From NCBI GenBank assembly GCA_036897485.1, contig JAYMTF010000986.1:1-27517 (forward strand): a stretch of DNA of 27,517 nucleotides, in the 5' to 3' direction. Numbering within the stretch: position 1 is the first letter of the stretch; each line of letters starts with the position of its first letter. Shown here piece after piece: positions 10,874 to 22,283 of the stretch. This DNA is from Pelargonium nanum. Lineage: Eukaryota > Streptophyta > Magnoliopsida > Geraniales > Geraniaceae. The position numbers were made by a program, and so were the translations under genes. Under the pieces are notes generated by a model. That model ran no database searches. It was not told the DNA's origin and saw only the letters and a program-made list of their open reading frames with translations.

Positions 10874-10883
10874 TATATTTATA
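10874..10883 (+). promoter_or_regulatory. Probable TATA box of the lipase gene
   Basis: TATATTTATA lies 135 bp before the chosen ATG (11018). A start about 30 bp downstream would give a leader of roughly 105-115 nt. It also lies after the in-frame upstream ATG at 10829, which supports choosing 11018 as the start. Confidence 0.5.
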
Positions 10884-11017
10884 GCCTCCTCGTCGTCAAC
10901 AGCGAGAGCCAGAATCGGAATCGGAATCGCCAGCCGGATCATCGTTTTCTGATTTCTCGGTCTCGCCATTTCGGACCTAAACCATTGGTTCTTAGCACAC
11001 TACGGTCGTCGGCGGCG

Positions 11018-14000
11018 ATGGAGCCGGTGTCGAAGGTGATCGTTGCGTCGTCCTCCTCGATGATTCTCACCTCCGGCGCGAGCGGCCGAGTCAACGCGCT
11101 CGTGTCGCTGCGCTCCTTGAAGAGCCTCGTCACCTACATTTACGCGCTCGTGCTGCTTCTGCTGTTCCCGTTCCGGAGCCGGAAGCGGCCGAGCTCGGTG
11201 GTGGCGGAGGAGAAGCAGCAGGAGAGCGGGGGCGGCGGAGGAAGTGGCGGGAGCGTGCGGAAGAGCGCGGTGGTTAGGGTGCGTCCGACGATTGTGCCGT
11301 GGAAGTCGGCGGCGGCGATGGCTATGGATCAGGAAGTGGCGGCGAGGCGTGCGCTGGCTGTACGGAGGGTGGTCCAGGACGATGATAAGGACACGGTTAG
11401 GGATTTTTCGCTCTTTGTCACGCCCAGGAACGAAACCCTATTCACTCAGTCCTGGACTCCTGCATCAGTTCAGATTAGGTATGATCACGCTTCATTTTAT
11501 TTTTGCTAATTTTTTGCTGTTTTGCTCTAATTTCGTTTGAAGATTGAGTTTGATTTGCTGAACAAATAATAATTGTTTAATTGCATTTTTTATTCTAAAA
11601 TTTTCTTCTGAAGATTTTGTTTGACGAACTATCTATAATTGTTTGATTGGCAATTGGATGATTTGGTTGCTAAAATTGCATAGTTGTTGGCCTAAAATTC
11701 CTCTGGTTTAAAGCTCTGGGAATGGAGGATTGTTCATCTTTCATATGATTGTTGGGTTGCTTTCCAAAACATTAAAAAAATAGAGAAAAAGAGAGTATAT
11801 TATATTATACTACTACTCTTTTGTGAAGGTTTTGTTTTCAAGTATTTAATTGGTTAATAATGGGGTAGTTAATTCAGTATTTCAGTTTTTGAAATTGCCC
11901 TTCGAGTTTTTATTTTTATTTTTGTTCCTTCAAATGAGAGCTGTGAAGACCTGGAGGACTAGATTTTGACTATCGAGTTTTAAGTTCTTTGAATTTTTTT
12001 ATTTTTATTTTTATTTATAGAAATGCTATTTCACGCACAAAGTGCATAACAGGGCACTGCCCTTTTGGTGCAATTAGAGCTGGCAACTCGTGCGTGCATG
12101 TCGCGCTGAAGGTTGACTTGGTGTTGCACGTTCATGAACACGAAATATGAACACGACACGTTTAAGACGGTAACTAAATGGGTTGTGTTGACACGACATG
12201 ATTGACACGAACACGATCCATCACATTTTGCGTGATAGAACCAACACGTTTGACACGACACATCCATCACGTTTGACATGACTGGATATGTTTGACATGT
12301 TATTAGGATTAATTTACAGTTATACCCTTAAGTGTGCGTTTTGGGAGTGTCACAACACGACTAATTAATTGTACGTGCGTGTTTTGGAGGCTAAACATGA
12401 TCATTGATGGCTTGGCGTAGCAAATGAAATGGTTGTTGTTACTTCTTTTGTTTTGAGATGAAACAGAAAATGATTATTCGGATTGTTGTAAGGAAAATTA
12501 AGTTAGGAAGGAGCAGTGTTGTTCTTGTTTTAATCACCACATCCCTTTTGAATTACATGATGAGGATATGTGTGATAAAATATGGAGTGCTGTCTTGTCT
12601 TCACTTATATGTTTACTAATTTTGAACTTTATCAGAACTGAGCATTTGAAGGCATATTCTTCGAAATCCTTACATGATTACTTTTGCTTACCGTTAACAA
12701 CTATGTAGAATATTCGTATATGAATGGATTAAGCTGTTCCAATGATTACTCGGGTTGGATTATTATCCTATAATTGTCGTAGTCAAGAGAAAGCATCTAC
12801 ACTTTTCTGTTGGCTGTTTCTTAGTCGAATATGAAGTCCCGTCTCTTGTCTTTTATATTCACCATAATATTACGATTGGCCACATGGTTGGGGGAGAACT
12901 TCTTCACTGTATGTCCTTGTTATGCACAACAAAACTGTAGAATATTCGTATATGAATGGATTGAAGCTGTTCCAATGATTACTCAGGTTGGATTATTATC
13001 CTATAGTTGTCGTAGTCAAGAAGAAGCATGCACACTTCTCCGTTGGCTGTTTCTTCATCGAATATGAAGTCCCGTCTCTTGTCTTTTATCTTCATCATAA
13101 TATTACCATTGACCACATGTTTGGGGGAGAACTTCCTCACTATATGCACTTGTATTTATGCTCTATATTATACATGACAAGACTATTCGATAGGTACAAA
13201 TTTTTATCAATTTATTAGTGCCCTAAAAATTTAAAGTCTGACATTGAAATGACGCAATTCAATACATAGAATTTAAATGCGCATGTCTTTGTTTCCTTAG
13301 CATTAGAAACTATTCCATTTGGCCTTTCCTAGTACTCCCGATATACTCATGTTTGTGAAACCAACTACAAAGTCTGACATTGCGAAGTCTATAAACAAAT
13401 TTTCTCATCAATCAGAGGGGCATTGCGAAGTCTGACATTGAAATGGCTCTGTTCCAATTACGATACATTGAATTTAAAATGTGCACGTGTCTGTTTACTT
13501 AGTTAGAAACTAGTCCATTCATGATATACTCATGCTTGTGATACCATCAAACTCTATCATTTCATTCTTTCAATCTATCAAAATGTTAAAAAGTAGTTGC
13601 ACAAGTATTACATATCATAAGTTGTGGATATAAAAGTTTGAAATAAATTATTTTGATGTATGGTCCATCTTTTTTCTCATCTAGGACTGAACTGCTATTT
13701 TCTATTTTGTGCAGGGGGTTGGTAGTCATTATGCATGGCCTGAATGAACACAGGTTTGTCCGCTTCTTAATCCCAACTTGGATATCAAGTTCAGCTAGTT
13801 ACATTGCTTTACTATATTGATTACTGACGTTTCCATATTCACACCAGTGGTAGGTACGATGATTTTGCAAAGCAGCTGAATGCTAATGGATTCAAGGTGT
13901 ATGGAATGGATTGGATTGGTAAGTTCATAACAATCACATGCTGATCATAAGTTCGGCCTTCTTTATTAGCCTCAGCTTTTGCTATATTATTTCTTTGAAG

Positions 14001-16475
14001 AGTGTAACTCCTAAAACCTTCTACAATACCCCAAGCTAGGCCTTTTTTTATGCCCCCCCCCCCTGAAATTGGTCATGTGCCAATTTAAATTAGCCCAAAA
14101 GCTAGCATATGCTTGTTGCCTTTTGGTGGACAGCTATTTTTCTCTGTTTTTTTTCATATATCCTAGCATGACCACAACGTCTTATTTCTTGTTCATTCTC
14201 TTAATTTCTTGAGCTATGGTTTCAGTTTCTCCGGGCTAGTACATTATACAAGTGAAGTATATTAAAATAATTTATAAGGTAGGCCACATAAAGAAGAAGT
14301 TTGCAGAAAACTAAAGACCACCATGCAGTAAAAAAAATATTTTTTTGTGGCTACTATTAATTACTTTATATTTGTTTAGCTTGAGTAATTGAGCTCGTTT
14401 CTTTAAGCGTAGATATAATTATTTATTTTACATAGAAATAAACTAGACCTACAAGAAAACACTTTTTCTCTTAATTACAATTTGATAGTGTAGAAACCAG
14501 TCTTCAACAATGCATCTATATTTGGATGTTGCAGGGCTTGAGTTTTTCAATCTGGATGCCTTTGGTGCCAGAAAGTAACTTGTGAAGCTCCTCATAATGA
14601 GTAAGCTTGTTACTTGAGTCTTATGTGTCTGACCTCATATGTTTAAGATTGGTGGAACATTGCATGCATTGGAAAGATTGAAAATCAGAACTACAATTTT
14701 CTTTTGGAACTTGCACACTTTCCGACCACTAAGTTCGCCCTTTTGACTTGTGTATATATCTTCATTTCCACAAAATGTAGCAACTATGCTTTGAGGCTGA
14801 TTTTTTTAATGCTTGTCTGTTTATGGAGCGCAGCTTCAATTTGTGCTCTTAAGGATGAAATAATCCCAATTATTTTGTTGTTGTTGTTTTTTCTTTTTGT
14901 TTGAACCTTGATAATCACTCTAACAGGACTTTAAATGTACAGACTTTTAATGTACTATGATAAAATGAGTATTGGCTTGATCAACTTGCATTCTTGTTCT
15001 CTTCTAATTCTTTCTTCTATCCCCATATTAGGGCACGGCGGAAGCGATGGATTGCATGCATATGTTCCATCTCTTGACGATGCAGTCTTTGATCTGGTAC
15101 GTGCTCTCAAATTTTGTGCAAATTGACGTGCCAATTTATGTTGCAGATTATATATTATCCTTTTGTCGTGAGAAAATAATTCTAAACGAAAAATAACTTA
15201 CAAAGTTATCTGATGCCACCACCCCTTTACGGATTTTTAGCACAAAGTGCTCGGTTTATAAAACATATTGTGCATTTAGCGAATTGTGGTTCAAGCAAGT
15301 CATTCATAAGATAATTGACGTGCCATATCTCATTAGTTAACACCTCATTTTGTACAACATTTGAGACAAGTAGCATTATTCTTAAATGAATCTTTTGTTG
15401 GTACAATCTTTATGTGTTATTTTCATTCATTTTGTGCAGAAATGTTATCTAGATAAGGTTTTGGCTGAAAACCCCGGGCTCCCTTGTTTTTTCTTCGGAC
15501 ATTCAACAGGTGCCGCCATTATCCTTAAGGTACGTACATTCTGATTATTTCTTATGTCATGCAAATTGCAATACACGAACTGTCAATAATATTGACAACG
15601 CCTCAGTTCATTGACCTCAGGAACCTGAAATCTAACCTGAATATTTTCTGCTTCGCCTGAATGTTTTCTTGCAGGCAGCACTTGATCCCAAAGTCGAGGC
15701 TCGCATTGAAGGCGTGGTAGTGACTTCGCCCGCTGTAGGAGTTCAACCATCCCATCCGATTTTCGTGGTTAGCATTTTTAATAAGTTGCATCTTCGATAT
15801 TTGTCCTTTGCGTTCCATTTGAAATATTGAATAAGACATTAAAGCGTTTGGATTAGCTTACAATATGTAAAATATGAACTTGTGAGTTTGTTGGCCTGGC
15901 CCGTCTATGTCACACAGTCCGAGTTACCGGGTCTAATTATAATCGTTTTGTTCCAACAGTTTCTTGCTTATGATTTTTACTCTAGAAGCTGATCCAAACA
16001 TTTTCTCAATAGATTCTAAAAACCCGATAAATACAAAAGTAGCATAACAGATTTCCTCACTCCATCTATGTAGGTACTTGCACCAGTTTTCGCCTTTTTG
16101 CTACCGAGATACCAACTCAGCGCCGCAAACAAGAAAGGCATGCCAGTTTCCCGAGACCCCGAAGCACTGGTGGCGAAATATTCAGACCCGCTAGTCTACA
16201 CCGGATCCATCAGGGTAAGAACAGGTTACGAGATTCTACGAATAACCGATCACTTGCAGAAGAATCTAACCAAACTGCGAGTCCCGTTCCTAGTTCTACA
16301 CGGCACTTCTGATACCGTTACTGACCCCGAAGCTTCCAAAAAACTATACGAAGAAGCCTCTTCGATTGACAAAAGCATCAAACTATGCGAAGGACTGTTG
16401 CACGACCTACTATTCGAACCCGAGCGCGAAGAAATCGCGACGGATATCATCGAGTGGTTGAATTGTAGAATGTAG
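11018..16475 (+). CDS. Monoacylglycerol lipase-family alpha/beta hydrolase (MAGL2/MAGL4-like)
   Basis: Seven exons join in phase: 11018-11478, 13715-13753, 13848-13918, 15032-15096, 15440-15529, 15675-15767 and 16074-16475 (stop TAG). All introns are GT-AG. The 406-residue product has an N-terminal extension with one hydrophobic segment (about 36-52, rich in Leu) followed by Arg/Lys, then a Gly-rich linker (about 70-80). The alpha/beta-hydrolase (Hydrolase_4) domain follows. Visible catalytic features are His161-Gly162 (oxyanion-hole region), the nucleophile elbow G-H-S-T-G with Ser234, Asp353 in H-G-T-S-D, and His383 in L-L-H-D. The family releases glycerol and a fatty acid from monoacylglycerol; some members also act on lysophospholipids or phenolic esters. 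The long anchored N-terminus resembles what I recall of Arabidopsis At1g18360/At1g73480. The true substrate cannot be read from sequence. Intron 1 (2236 bp) holds a dispersed repeat and two tandem duplications. Confidence 0.92.
12075..12420. repeat. CACG-rich dispersed repeat, copy D, in lipase intron 1
   Basis: The most complete copy. It starts with TAGAGCTGGCAACTCGTGCG (12075), then GAAGGTTGACTTGGTGTTGC, GTTGTGTTGACACGACATG, ATAGAACCAACACGTTTGAC, the hallmark TTAATTTACAGTTATACCC (12309) and TACGTGCGTGTTTTGG. The left end matches the terminal inverted repeat of the short copy at 17945; the right end is degraded. Confidence 0.75.
12704..13160. repeat. 232-bp tandem duplication in lipase intron 1
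   Basis: TGTAGAATATTCGTATATGA begins at 12704 and again at 12936. The two copies stay highly alike through AGTCCCGTCTCTTGTCTTTTAT and GGGGGAGAACTTC, differing by scattered substitutions and a few short indels. Small open frames in each copy are shadows of the duplication. Confidence 0.92.
13235..13556. repeat. ~194-bp tandem duplication in lipase intron 1
   Basis: AGTCTGACATTGAAATG starts at 13235 and 13429. Both copies continue through GAATTTAAA, TTAGAAACTA and a GATATACTCATG block. They are more diverged than the adjoining 232-bp duplication. Confidence 0.75.
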
Positions 16476-16803
16476 GTTTGTGTTTATAGGTAGTGTGTGA
16501 AATTAGAGAAAATTGTGAAGATCTCTCTAACAATCATATCTCCTAATTGTGTCCTCTCTCTCAAGAAAAGTGAGAAATGAGAGGAAGCTTTTTGGTCTTT
16601 TTTGTGTGTGTGGAATGCTTTTGTTTCGAGGCTTTCCATGGAAGTAGTAGATTAGAAATTGTGGTGGCTGAACAAAAATCAGCATATTTATGTTGAAAAC
16701 CTTGTAATGTTTGTTGTCTTTCAGTAGATGGACACATTGTTTGCTCTTTAATTTATAGCTAATGTTTATATATATATATATATATTACTTGTCGGTATAG
16801 GTG
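16476..16803 (+). other. 3'UTR of the lipase gene and start of the convergent spacer
   Basis: A likely 3'UTR with CT-rich and T-rich stretches follows the stop codon. A (TA)n microsatellite lies at about 16768-16786. The polyadenylation site is not certain. The lipase and eIF3j genes converge here; their stop codons are about 1.27 kb apart. Confidence 0.5.
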
Positions 16804-17390
16804 GCGATTTGGACCTGAATGTATTAGGAGCTCGGGTTGTGTAAAATAGACTCGGGTGAAAATGAATCCACGCATATTTCACGTGAAATCCTAATTTAAC
16901 CTGACAATTTGAACCCGAACTTGTGCGTATCAAAGACTCGTATATATACAGGTTCAAGTTGTATAAAATAGATCTCGTTTAATTTTTAGGTTGGATAAGA
17001 CAAACATGCCCGAGCTAGTTTTATCAAAAACACTAAACCTAAGCCAACAGTTTGGACTGGAATTTGTGGGTAACAAAACTCGAGCTACGTTTATATGGGT
17101 GCGAGTTGCATTTTACTCGTAAAATCTAAACCTAGCCCGGCAATTTGGACGTGAACTAGTGGGTACAAGAAACTCAATCTACATTTGTGGGTTGGGTTGC
17201 ATAAAATAGACCCCGACCAATTTTCAGGTTGGGTTGGGTAAACCTCCCTGAGCCCGTACATTTTGGACATAAAATCCAATCCCAGTCTAGTAATTTGAAC
17301 CCAAACATTAGGGTATCAGAAACTCGACCTGCATTTCTTGTGGATTCGAATTGCATATAAATAGATCCGATCAAAATGAAAACAAACGTG
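16804..17390. repeat. ~243-bp tandem repeat made of alternating short and long subunits
   Basis: An anchor of the form (C/G)AATTTG(A/G)AC(C/G), followed by a GGTAnnAnAAACTCG-type block, recurs at about 16804, 16905, 17048, 17141 and 17291. The spacings are 101, 143, 93 and 150 bp, so a short (~97) plus long (~146) pair forms a higher-order unit of about 243 bp present just over twice. Units also share GGTTGGGTTG- and GCATAAAATAGA-like blocks. No coding content. Confidence 0.7.
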
Positions 17391-17746
17391 GATTATTATT
17401 TCAAACATATTTTCGATTATACATAACTTTAAGGAACCACAATTCGACAAATTTTTATCAGTTGATAATTATTGAATTTTTTTGACAAATCAAATAATCA
17501 CCAGACAGATCCAGCAAAAAATTTAAAATAAAATACATGGTTACAAGGTTTTTGAGGCAATGAAAACAAATCATCCTCTCATCACAGTAAACATTTAGGC
17601 AAAACAAATCTGAAACCCGCTTTCGTTATTCGCCAAAACACGCAGCAGCAAAAGGAAACTGACTTTAAGTTACTCGTCTCATTTCTTTTCGGCGATGTCA
17701 AATTCTACTTTACAGTGTGTAATCAAATGAGGTCAAATGAAAGCAC

Positions 17747-20700
17747 TCACATGAAATCGTAGTCATCCAAGGCATCGTAGCTGCCATTAACAGCAATGTC
17801 ATCGTCCGGCTTATCGACGAGAAGCTGTTTCTTCTTCAACCCTGGAAAGAAGAGCAAAGAAGGATGATCTCATTCGGGGAACAATATTGGGTTAACGGGT
17901 TTTGCCACAGTTGTGTACCCAAATTGGTGTAATGGCATTTCGGGTAGAGCTGACAATAAGTGCGCGTAGTGTTGAAGGTTGGTTGTGTACAAAATTATTG
18001 AACGTGTTGAGTACTCAAACACAAACACAACACGAATACAAAATTAATTAGATCAAACATGTTTATTTCTTGTCGTGTTCGAGCAGTGCACATGTTAAGA
18101 CACAAATTGCCAGCTCTAATTCTGGGTTAAAACCAGCTAAAGAAATTGAATTCTTACGTTATTTCGGTTGCCAGTGCGAATTCCGTTTTCCCATTAATAT
18201 TTGATAATGAAAGCTTAAAAAACAATTAATCATAAAAGCCTTTGGTAACCAATTCAGAGCAAATATCAGCATTTGGGTTTTGCACGAGTAAAAGATAGTT
18301 TCAGCTCTAAACAGGCATTTGTACTCTGAAGAATGAAACATGTCTAGTGCTCGTACCTGCTTTCTTTTTACCGGCATTGGCTTCTTTTTCCGCTTTGATC
18401 TTCTCATTTGCAATTGCTGTGATTGAAGAAGCAACTTCTTTTGCATCAGCCCCTTTTAGATTTGTCATTGACAGCCTCATTACAGCCTTGAGCAATCCTA
18501 TGTAATGGAAGCTTTTCTGTATCGACAGCACACCAAACTAAAATTATAATTATTGTAACCCATAATTTAAAAGAAAACGACATTGATTAATGCAAGCTAC
18601 TAATACCTCGTAGGGGCGAAGTTTATGAGAAACGAGCTCTGCATAGTCCATGAAATCACTTTCAGATTTAGGAATAAAACTATCAAGCGACTTTCCATCA
18701 CTTGTCTTGCCAAACAGCTCTGTGGTGGACTGATAATCAGCTTCTTCAATAAGCCTGTGGAGACATAGATACATACATGAATGAGCTAGTGTACTCGAAT
18801 ATTCCCAATGCCCAGTAAAAGAGTAGTACAAAGTTTTACATTTACTTCAGATGTGAAATATATACATCTCAATCCCGGACAACGGTATTGTATATATTAT
18901 TGATTATAATGTAATGTGATTCTGGTTTGTTATGAAAAAAAGAAGTTACCCAACAATTTGGACTTCACAAAATACTTTTCTATGCTCGAGACCCAGGGGT
19001 TGTGGCTCAGTTGGAAACAAAGATAAGTTTGTGGGAAGAGCTTTTTCAGATTAGATCCCCACTAAAGATACTCATGGGGAGGGGTGATGAGCCTTAATTG
19101 TGACAAAGACCCGAGCAGAAGTAGTATCAAACTGTCAAAGGATGAGGATTACACATGGCTTACACCGAAAGAAAAAAATAATAAGACGAATCAAAAAGTT
19201 TTGGAGTTTCAATCCTATTGGGTAGGGTGGGGATGGGTTATGGGAAAAAGGGAGAGCTAACCCCTATTGTGTAGCTTGGCTCAGTGGACAATTTTTTTAT
19301 AAGGCGATATCTTGACCCAAAATTTTACACATGTTGTAGTTGACCCCCTTTGAGGTAAAGGAACTAAGCTAATGAAGAAACTATGAATAATTTGCCTTTT
19401 TTCAATTAAATAATTTTCGTATTCTATTTTTGTCTAAAACTTAAAAGCATATCTATACTCCAGCTCAGATACCTGAATCACTGTGATATTAATGAAATTA
19501 CATCCCATGCGACGTCTAAATGACATGTTAAAGGAACAAGTAGTCTCTCTTATGCAGAGTCTATGAAGTCGCTAAGTATTGCATAAGAGAGACCACAAAT
19601 ATTTTCCAGGGACAGAAACATTGTAACAATTTTGGTAATCCATATCTTCACGAGCCACTTTAAATTTAATCATCACATGAGTCTGTAATCTGAAGATCCT
19701 ATCATACTTAAAGAAATTACTAGAGACCAATAATAACCACATGAACACCTGTGGAAACTACCTAAATGAATGATAGACAAATAACAAGTAAAGTCACCTT
19801 TGCTGACGAAGTTTCTCTGCTACTGGATCTAGAGGCACTTCGTTGACTGCTTCAACTGTTGTGTTCTTCTTCTCAGTAGCTTTTGGCTTCTTGGGAACCT
19901 TTTCAGCAGGTGGCTCTGGTGCCGGTGCCTGATATAATTCAGGGAAGAAAGAAACAAGTATCAAGAACGGGTATGAGGTGCAAAGCTCAGGGTTGAATTC
20001 CACTCTTCAGTGTGCTTTCAACAAACTGAGATTACAGTTTCTTACATTGCATATTGAACAAATGCAGTTGGATTGCAAGAAACCCTATCGATCCTTATGA
20101 GTTATGACCGGCAAGGCAAAAGGCTAGCAAATACTAGGTCTAACAAATTGTGACCTAGAGAGATAATAATCCAAAAACCAATAGAAAGCATACAGGCCAG
20201 ATGTTTAAGCATGTTGGAGAAGCTTACTTTACCCACAGACTGTATATTTGCATTAATATGATGCATATATGCACATGGAATTATGTAAGAAACCATGAAA
20301 TTCACATTCACTGCTAACGCTTGCAAAATCAAACTCATTACCAATGAACTAATTTCTGAAGACTGAGCAAATAAGTCATTCAAGTGTGTAACACGAGGGT
20401 ATGGAAAACGCCAAATAGTTTCATTCACATAAACAAGCTAATACACGCATGAATAGGCAGTAGCCGCTGAACTGAAAAATAAAGAATCATGTAACACCAA
20501 ATTCTGCTAACTATAGGTTGTTCAGTTGGGTATTCTTTCTCCAGCCCTAACCCACGGAACATGAGATAACGATAATATAATATGAGCTATGAAACAAGAA
20601 TGTCATACCGGGGTAGGTTCATCATCGTCCTCCCAAGATTCTTTCACATCATTTTCATCTGCATCTTCTTCATCCCAGGCACCTTTTATTGGTGCTTTCT

Positions 20701-21698
20701 TAAGAACAGGTGGAACAGCCTCATCCTCTATATCAAATAAAGCATAGAACAAACCAGTATATACATAGATATCAAATTCATTTGTAAATAGTTCCTGCAC
20801 TTGAACTAATACAAATACCATCTAGACTGACAGCTGCTACTTAATATGCAATATGCATAGTAAGATCAAGAATCAAGAACATCAAAGCTGGCGTGGTTAT
20901 TACAGATGAACACGCTATTTTAGCAGCTACTCATGATGATATTCTTCTTTACAAGTAATTCAAGATGTTTTCACGCTCTTTTGTTCAACCTTAAACCTCA
21001 AACTTGAGTAGTGTCAATTCATAATATCTTTTATATGGACTCCTCCGAACTATTACATATTATTTAACCTAAATGGATTATTTGCTACTCAGAACAGTAC
21101 ATAGCAGCTACACATTAGTACTTTTGAAAGAAAAAATGAGCATGTTAATTTCATAAACTACTGCCTCAGTCCCAAAATAACTTTCAAACTTTTCTCTAAA
21201 GTGTGCCTAAATAAGTGTCAACTTTCTATTTTGGTAAATTAGTTACACATGAATTACCATCAATATCCTTAAGATAAGCTATTTAGAACCGCATTTGATG
21301 AGCAAGTTTGGGTGCGACCGACTCATCATTGTTCTTCACAAAAACTAGAAAATGGACAATTATTTTGGGATGGAGGGAGTAAATTATTTCCGTGTTCATA
21401 CGGTGATTTCTTTTTAATAGTTAATCTCCACATTCTAGAGAGTGGAGAGGTCTCGATCTCACTAGTTGTAAATTTACCATCCGGGTCTTATCTCATGCAA
21501 GTTGACAAACAAACTTGACAAAGTACACTCACAACAAAATGTAACAATTCACATACAAGATTTACAAAGATTATAACTCAAAATCATTTGCACAGAAAAT
21601 ACACTCGCAACAAAATGTAACAATTCGAACACAAATTGAACAAACAGTAACTGAATAACTGATCAAGAAAAAACAAAAACATTACCCCAATCATCCAT
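17747..21698 (-). CDS. EIF3J: Eukaryotic translation initiation factor 3 subunit J
   Basis: Six coding exons on the - strand, in transcript order: 21698-21686, 20727-20609, 19928-19798, 18754-18607, 18516-18357 and 17841-17747 (stop TGA). All introns are GT-AG and phases agree (1, 0, 2, 0, 1). The product is 221 residues, normal for plant eIF3j. It begins M-D-D-W-E-D-E and has an acidic N-terminus with two Trp-containing acidic motifs (about 20-42), a Lys/Pro/Ala-rich linker (45-75), a conserved central helical region (about 89-170), and a Lys-rich stretch (181-196). The C-terminus is acidic and ends D-Y-D-F-M, like other eIF3j proteins. The family (yeast Hcr1) sits loosely on eIF3, contacts the 40S decoding centre, and acts in mRNA recruitment and ribosome recycling in the cytosol. 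The first coding exon is only 13 nt. Intron DNA contains a Stowaway MITE and a SINE-like segment. Confidence 0.95.
17945..18118. mobile_element. Short hAT-like MITE of the CACG-rich family, eIF3j intron 5
   Basis: The ends are inverted repeats: TAGAGCTGACAATAAGTG at 17945 and the complement of CACAAATTGCCAGCTCTA ending at 18118, 15 of 18 positions matching. Flanking 8-mers ATTTCGGG (17937-17944) and ATTCTGGG (18119-18126) agree at 6 of 8 bases, the length expected for hAT insertions. The interior is 174 bp with GTTGAAGGTTGGTTGTG- and AACACAACACGAA-type motifs, no protein. Confidence 0.65.
18990..19190 (+). mobile_element. SINE-like segment in an eIF3j intron (second family)
   Basis: GGTTGTGGCTCAGTTGGAAA at about 18998 fits the Pol III A-box consensus. 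A weak B-box-like AGATTAGATCCCC follows about 50 bp later, and the segment ends in an A-rich tail (GAAAGAAAAAAATAATAA) near 19185. I found no clear target duplication, so the ends are approximate. A second GCTTGGCTCAGTGGA near 19273 may be another fragment. Confidence 0.4.
21161..21379. mobile_element. Stowaway-like MITE (Tc1/mariner type) in eIF3j intron 1
   Basis: The termini are CTGCCTCAGTCCCAAAATAA at 21161 and its inverted partner TTATTTTGGGATGGAGGGAG ending at 21379, close to the common plant Stowaway end CTCCCTCCGTCCCAAAATA. TA dinucleotides flank both sides (21159-21160 and 21380-21381), the expected target duplication. It is 219 bp and non-coding. Confidence 0.85.
21524..21627. repeat. 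76-bp tandem duplication near the eIF3j start
   Basis: TACACTC(A/G)CAACAAAATG followed by TAACAATTC occurs at 21524 and 21600. It lies within the intron that follows the 13-nt first coding exon. Confidence 0.8.
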
Positions 21699-21730
21699 CT
21701 TAGATTCAACACTGTGTTAAGTTCAAATAT

Positions 21731-22071
21731 CTGCACACCAAAAACAACTACCTGAACATTGACATTCACAAAGCTAAACAAATCAAATGAAAGCAGCATT
21801 TTAATAATTTAAACAAATCGATAAGCAACAAAAAATCCACAAAACACAACAGATTCAGTAGAAACAAACAATATTCAAACAATAAGCTCAATCTCCTCAG
21901 TCTGAACTCAAAATTGGAATTCTAAATCCATTTCTACCGATTCATGCATTGTATTGGCTTCGAATTTGGATTTGGTATGTGAAATTGAAATCTAAATCTG
22001 AACAACACAGATTATAATAAACAAACAGATAAAAAAATGTATAAAAATCATGCGAAAACTGCAAAACGTAC
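21731..22071 (-). other. Probable 5'UTR intron of eIF3j
   Basis: On the - strand the donor GAATCG|GTACG lies at 22072/22071 and the acceptor TGTGCAG| ends at 21731. The resulting leader joins a CT-rich exon (about 22255-22072) to 21730-21699 just before the ATG. Long leader introns are common in plant housekeeping genes and often raise expression. Confidence 0.6.
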
Positions 22072-22283
22072 CGATTCTTTATCGGTTCAGCGTAGATTCG
22101 AACGGGAAATTGGAACAGAGAATTGAATTTGATGAACAAATTTGTGTGAGTCTGTGGAGAGAGACGAGTGTGGAGTGTTCTAGACTGTCTCTCAGTGTCT
22201 CTTTAGGGCAAAACCTGAAATTTCTTTTATGCCCTTTAACTCTTGCTAAATCTATATTCGTGCAATTATTTTATGATTTATTC

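Noticed and set aside
10514..11017. Extension of the lipase open frame upstream of ATG 11018
   Set aside because: The region before 10874 lies upstream of the likely TATA box and reads as low-complexity, Arg/Asn-rich sequence; the M-E-P start is the sensible one for this protein type.
12755..13218. Two or three similar open frames of 61-78 codons in lipase intron 1
   Set aside because: They look like repeated genes but are shadows of the 232-bp tandem duplication, in different frames in the two copies.
14053..14063. Run of 11 C's in lipase intron 3
   Set aside because: A homopolymer in an intron; its length may be a sequencing artefact and no function follows.
14535..14580. Extra exon candidate in lipase intron 3 (TTGCAG followed by an open stretch)
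   Set aside because: The donor at 13918 and acceptor at 15032 rebuild the conserved G-H-G-G-S-D segment without any insert; the extra stretch soon meets a stop.
16768..16786. (TA)n run after the lipase gene
   Set aside because: Simple microsatellite, no further structure.
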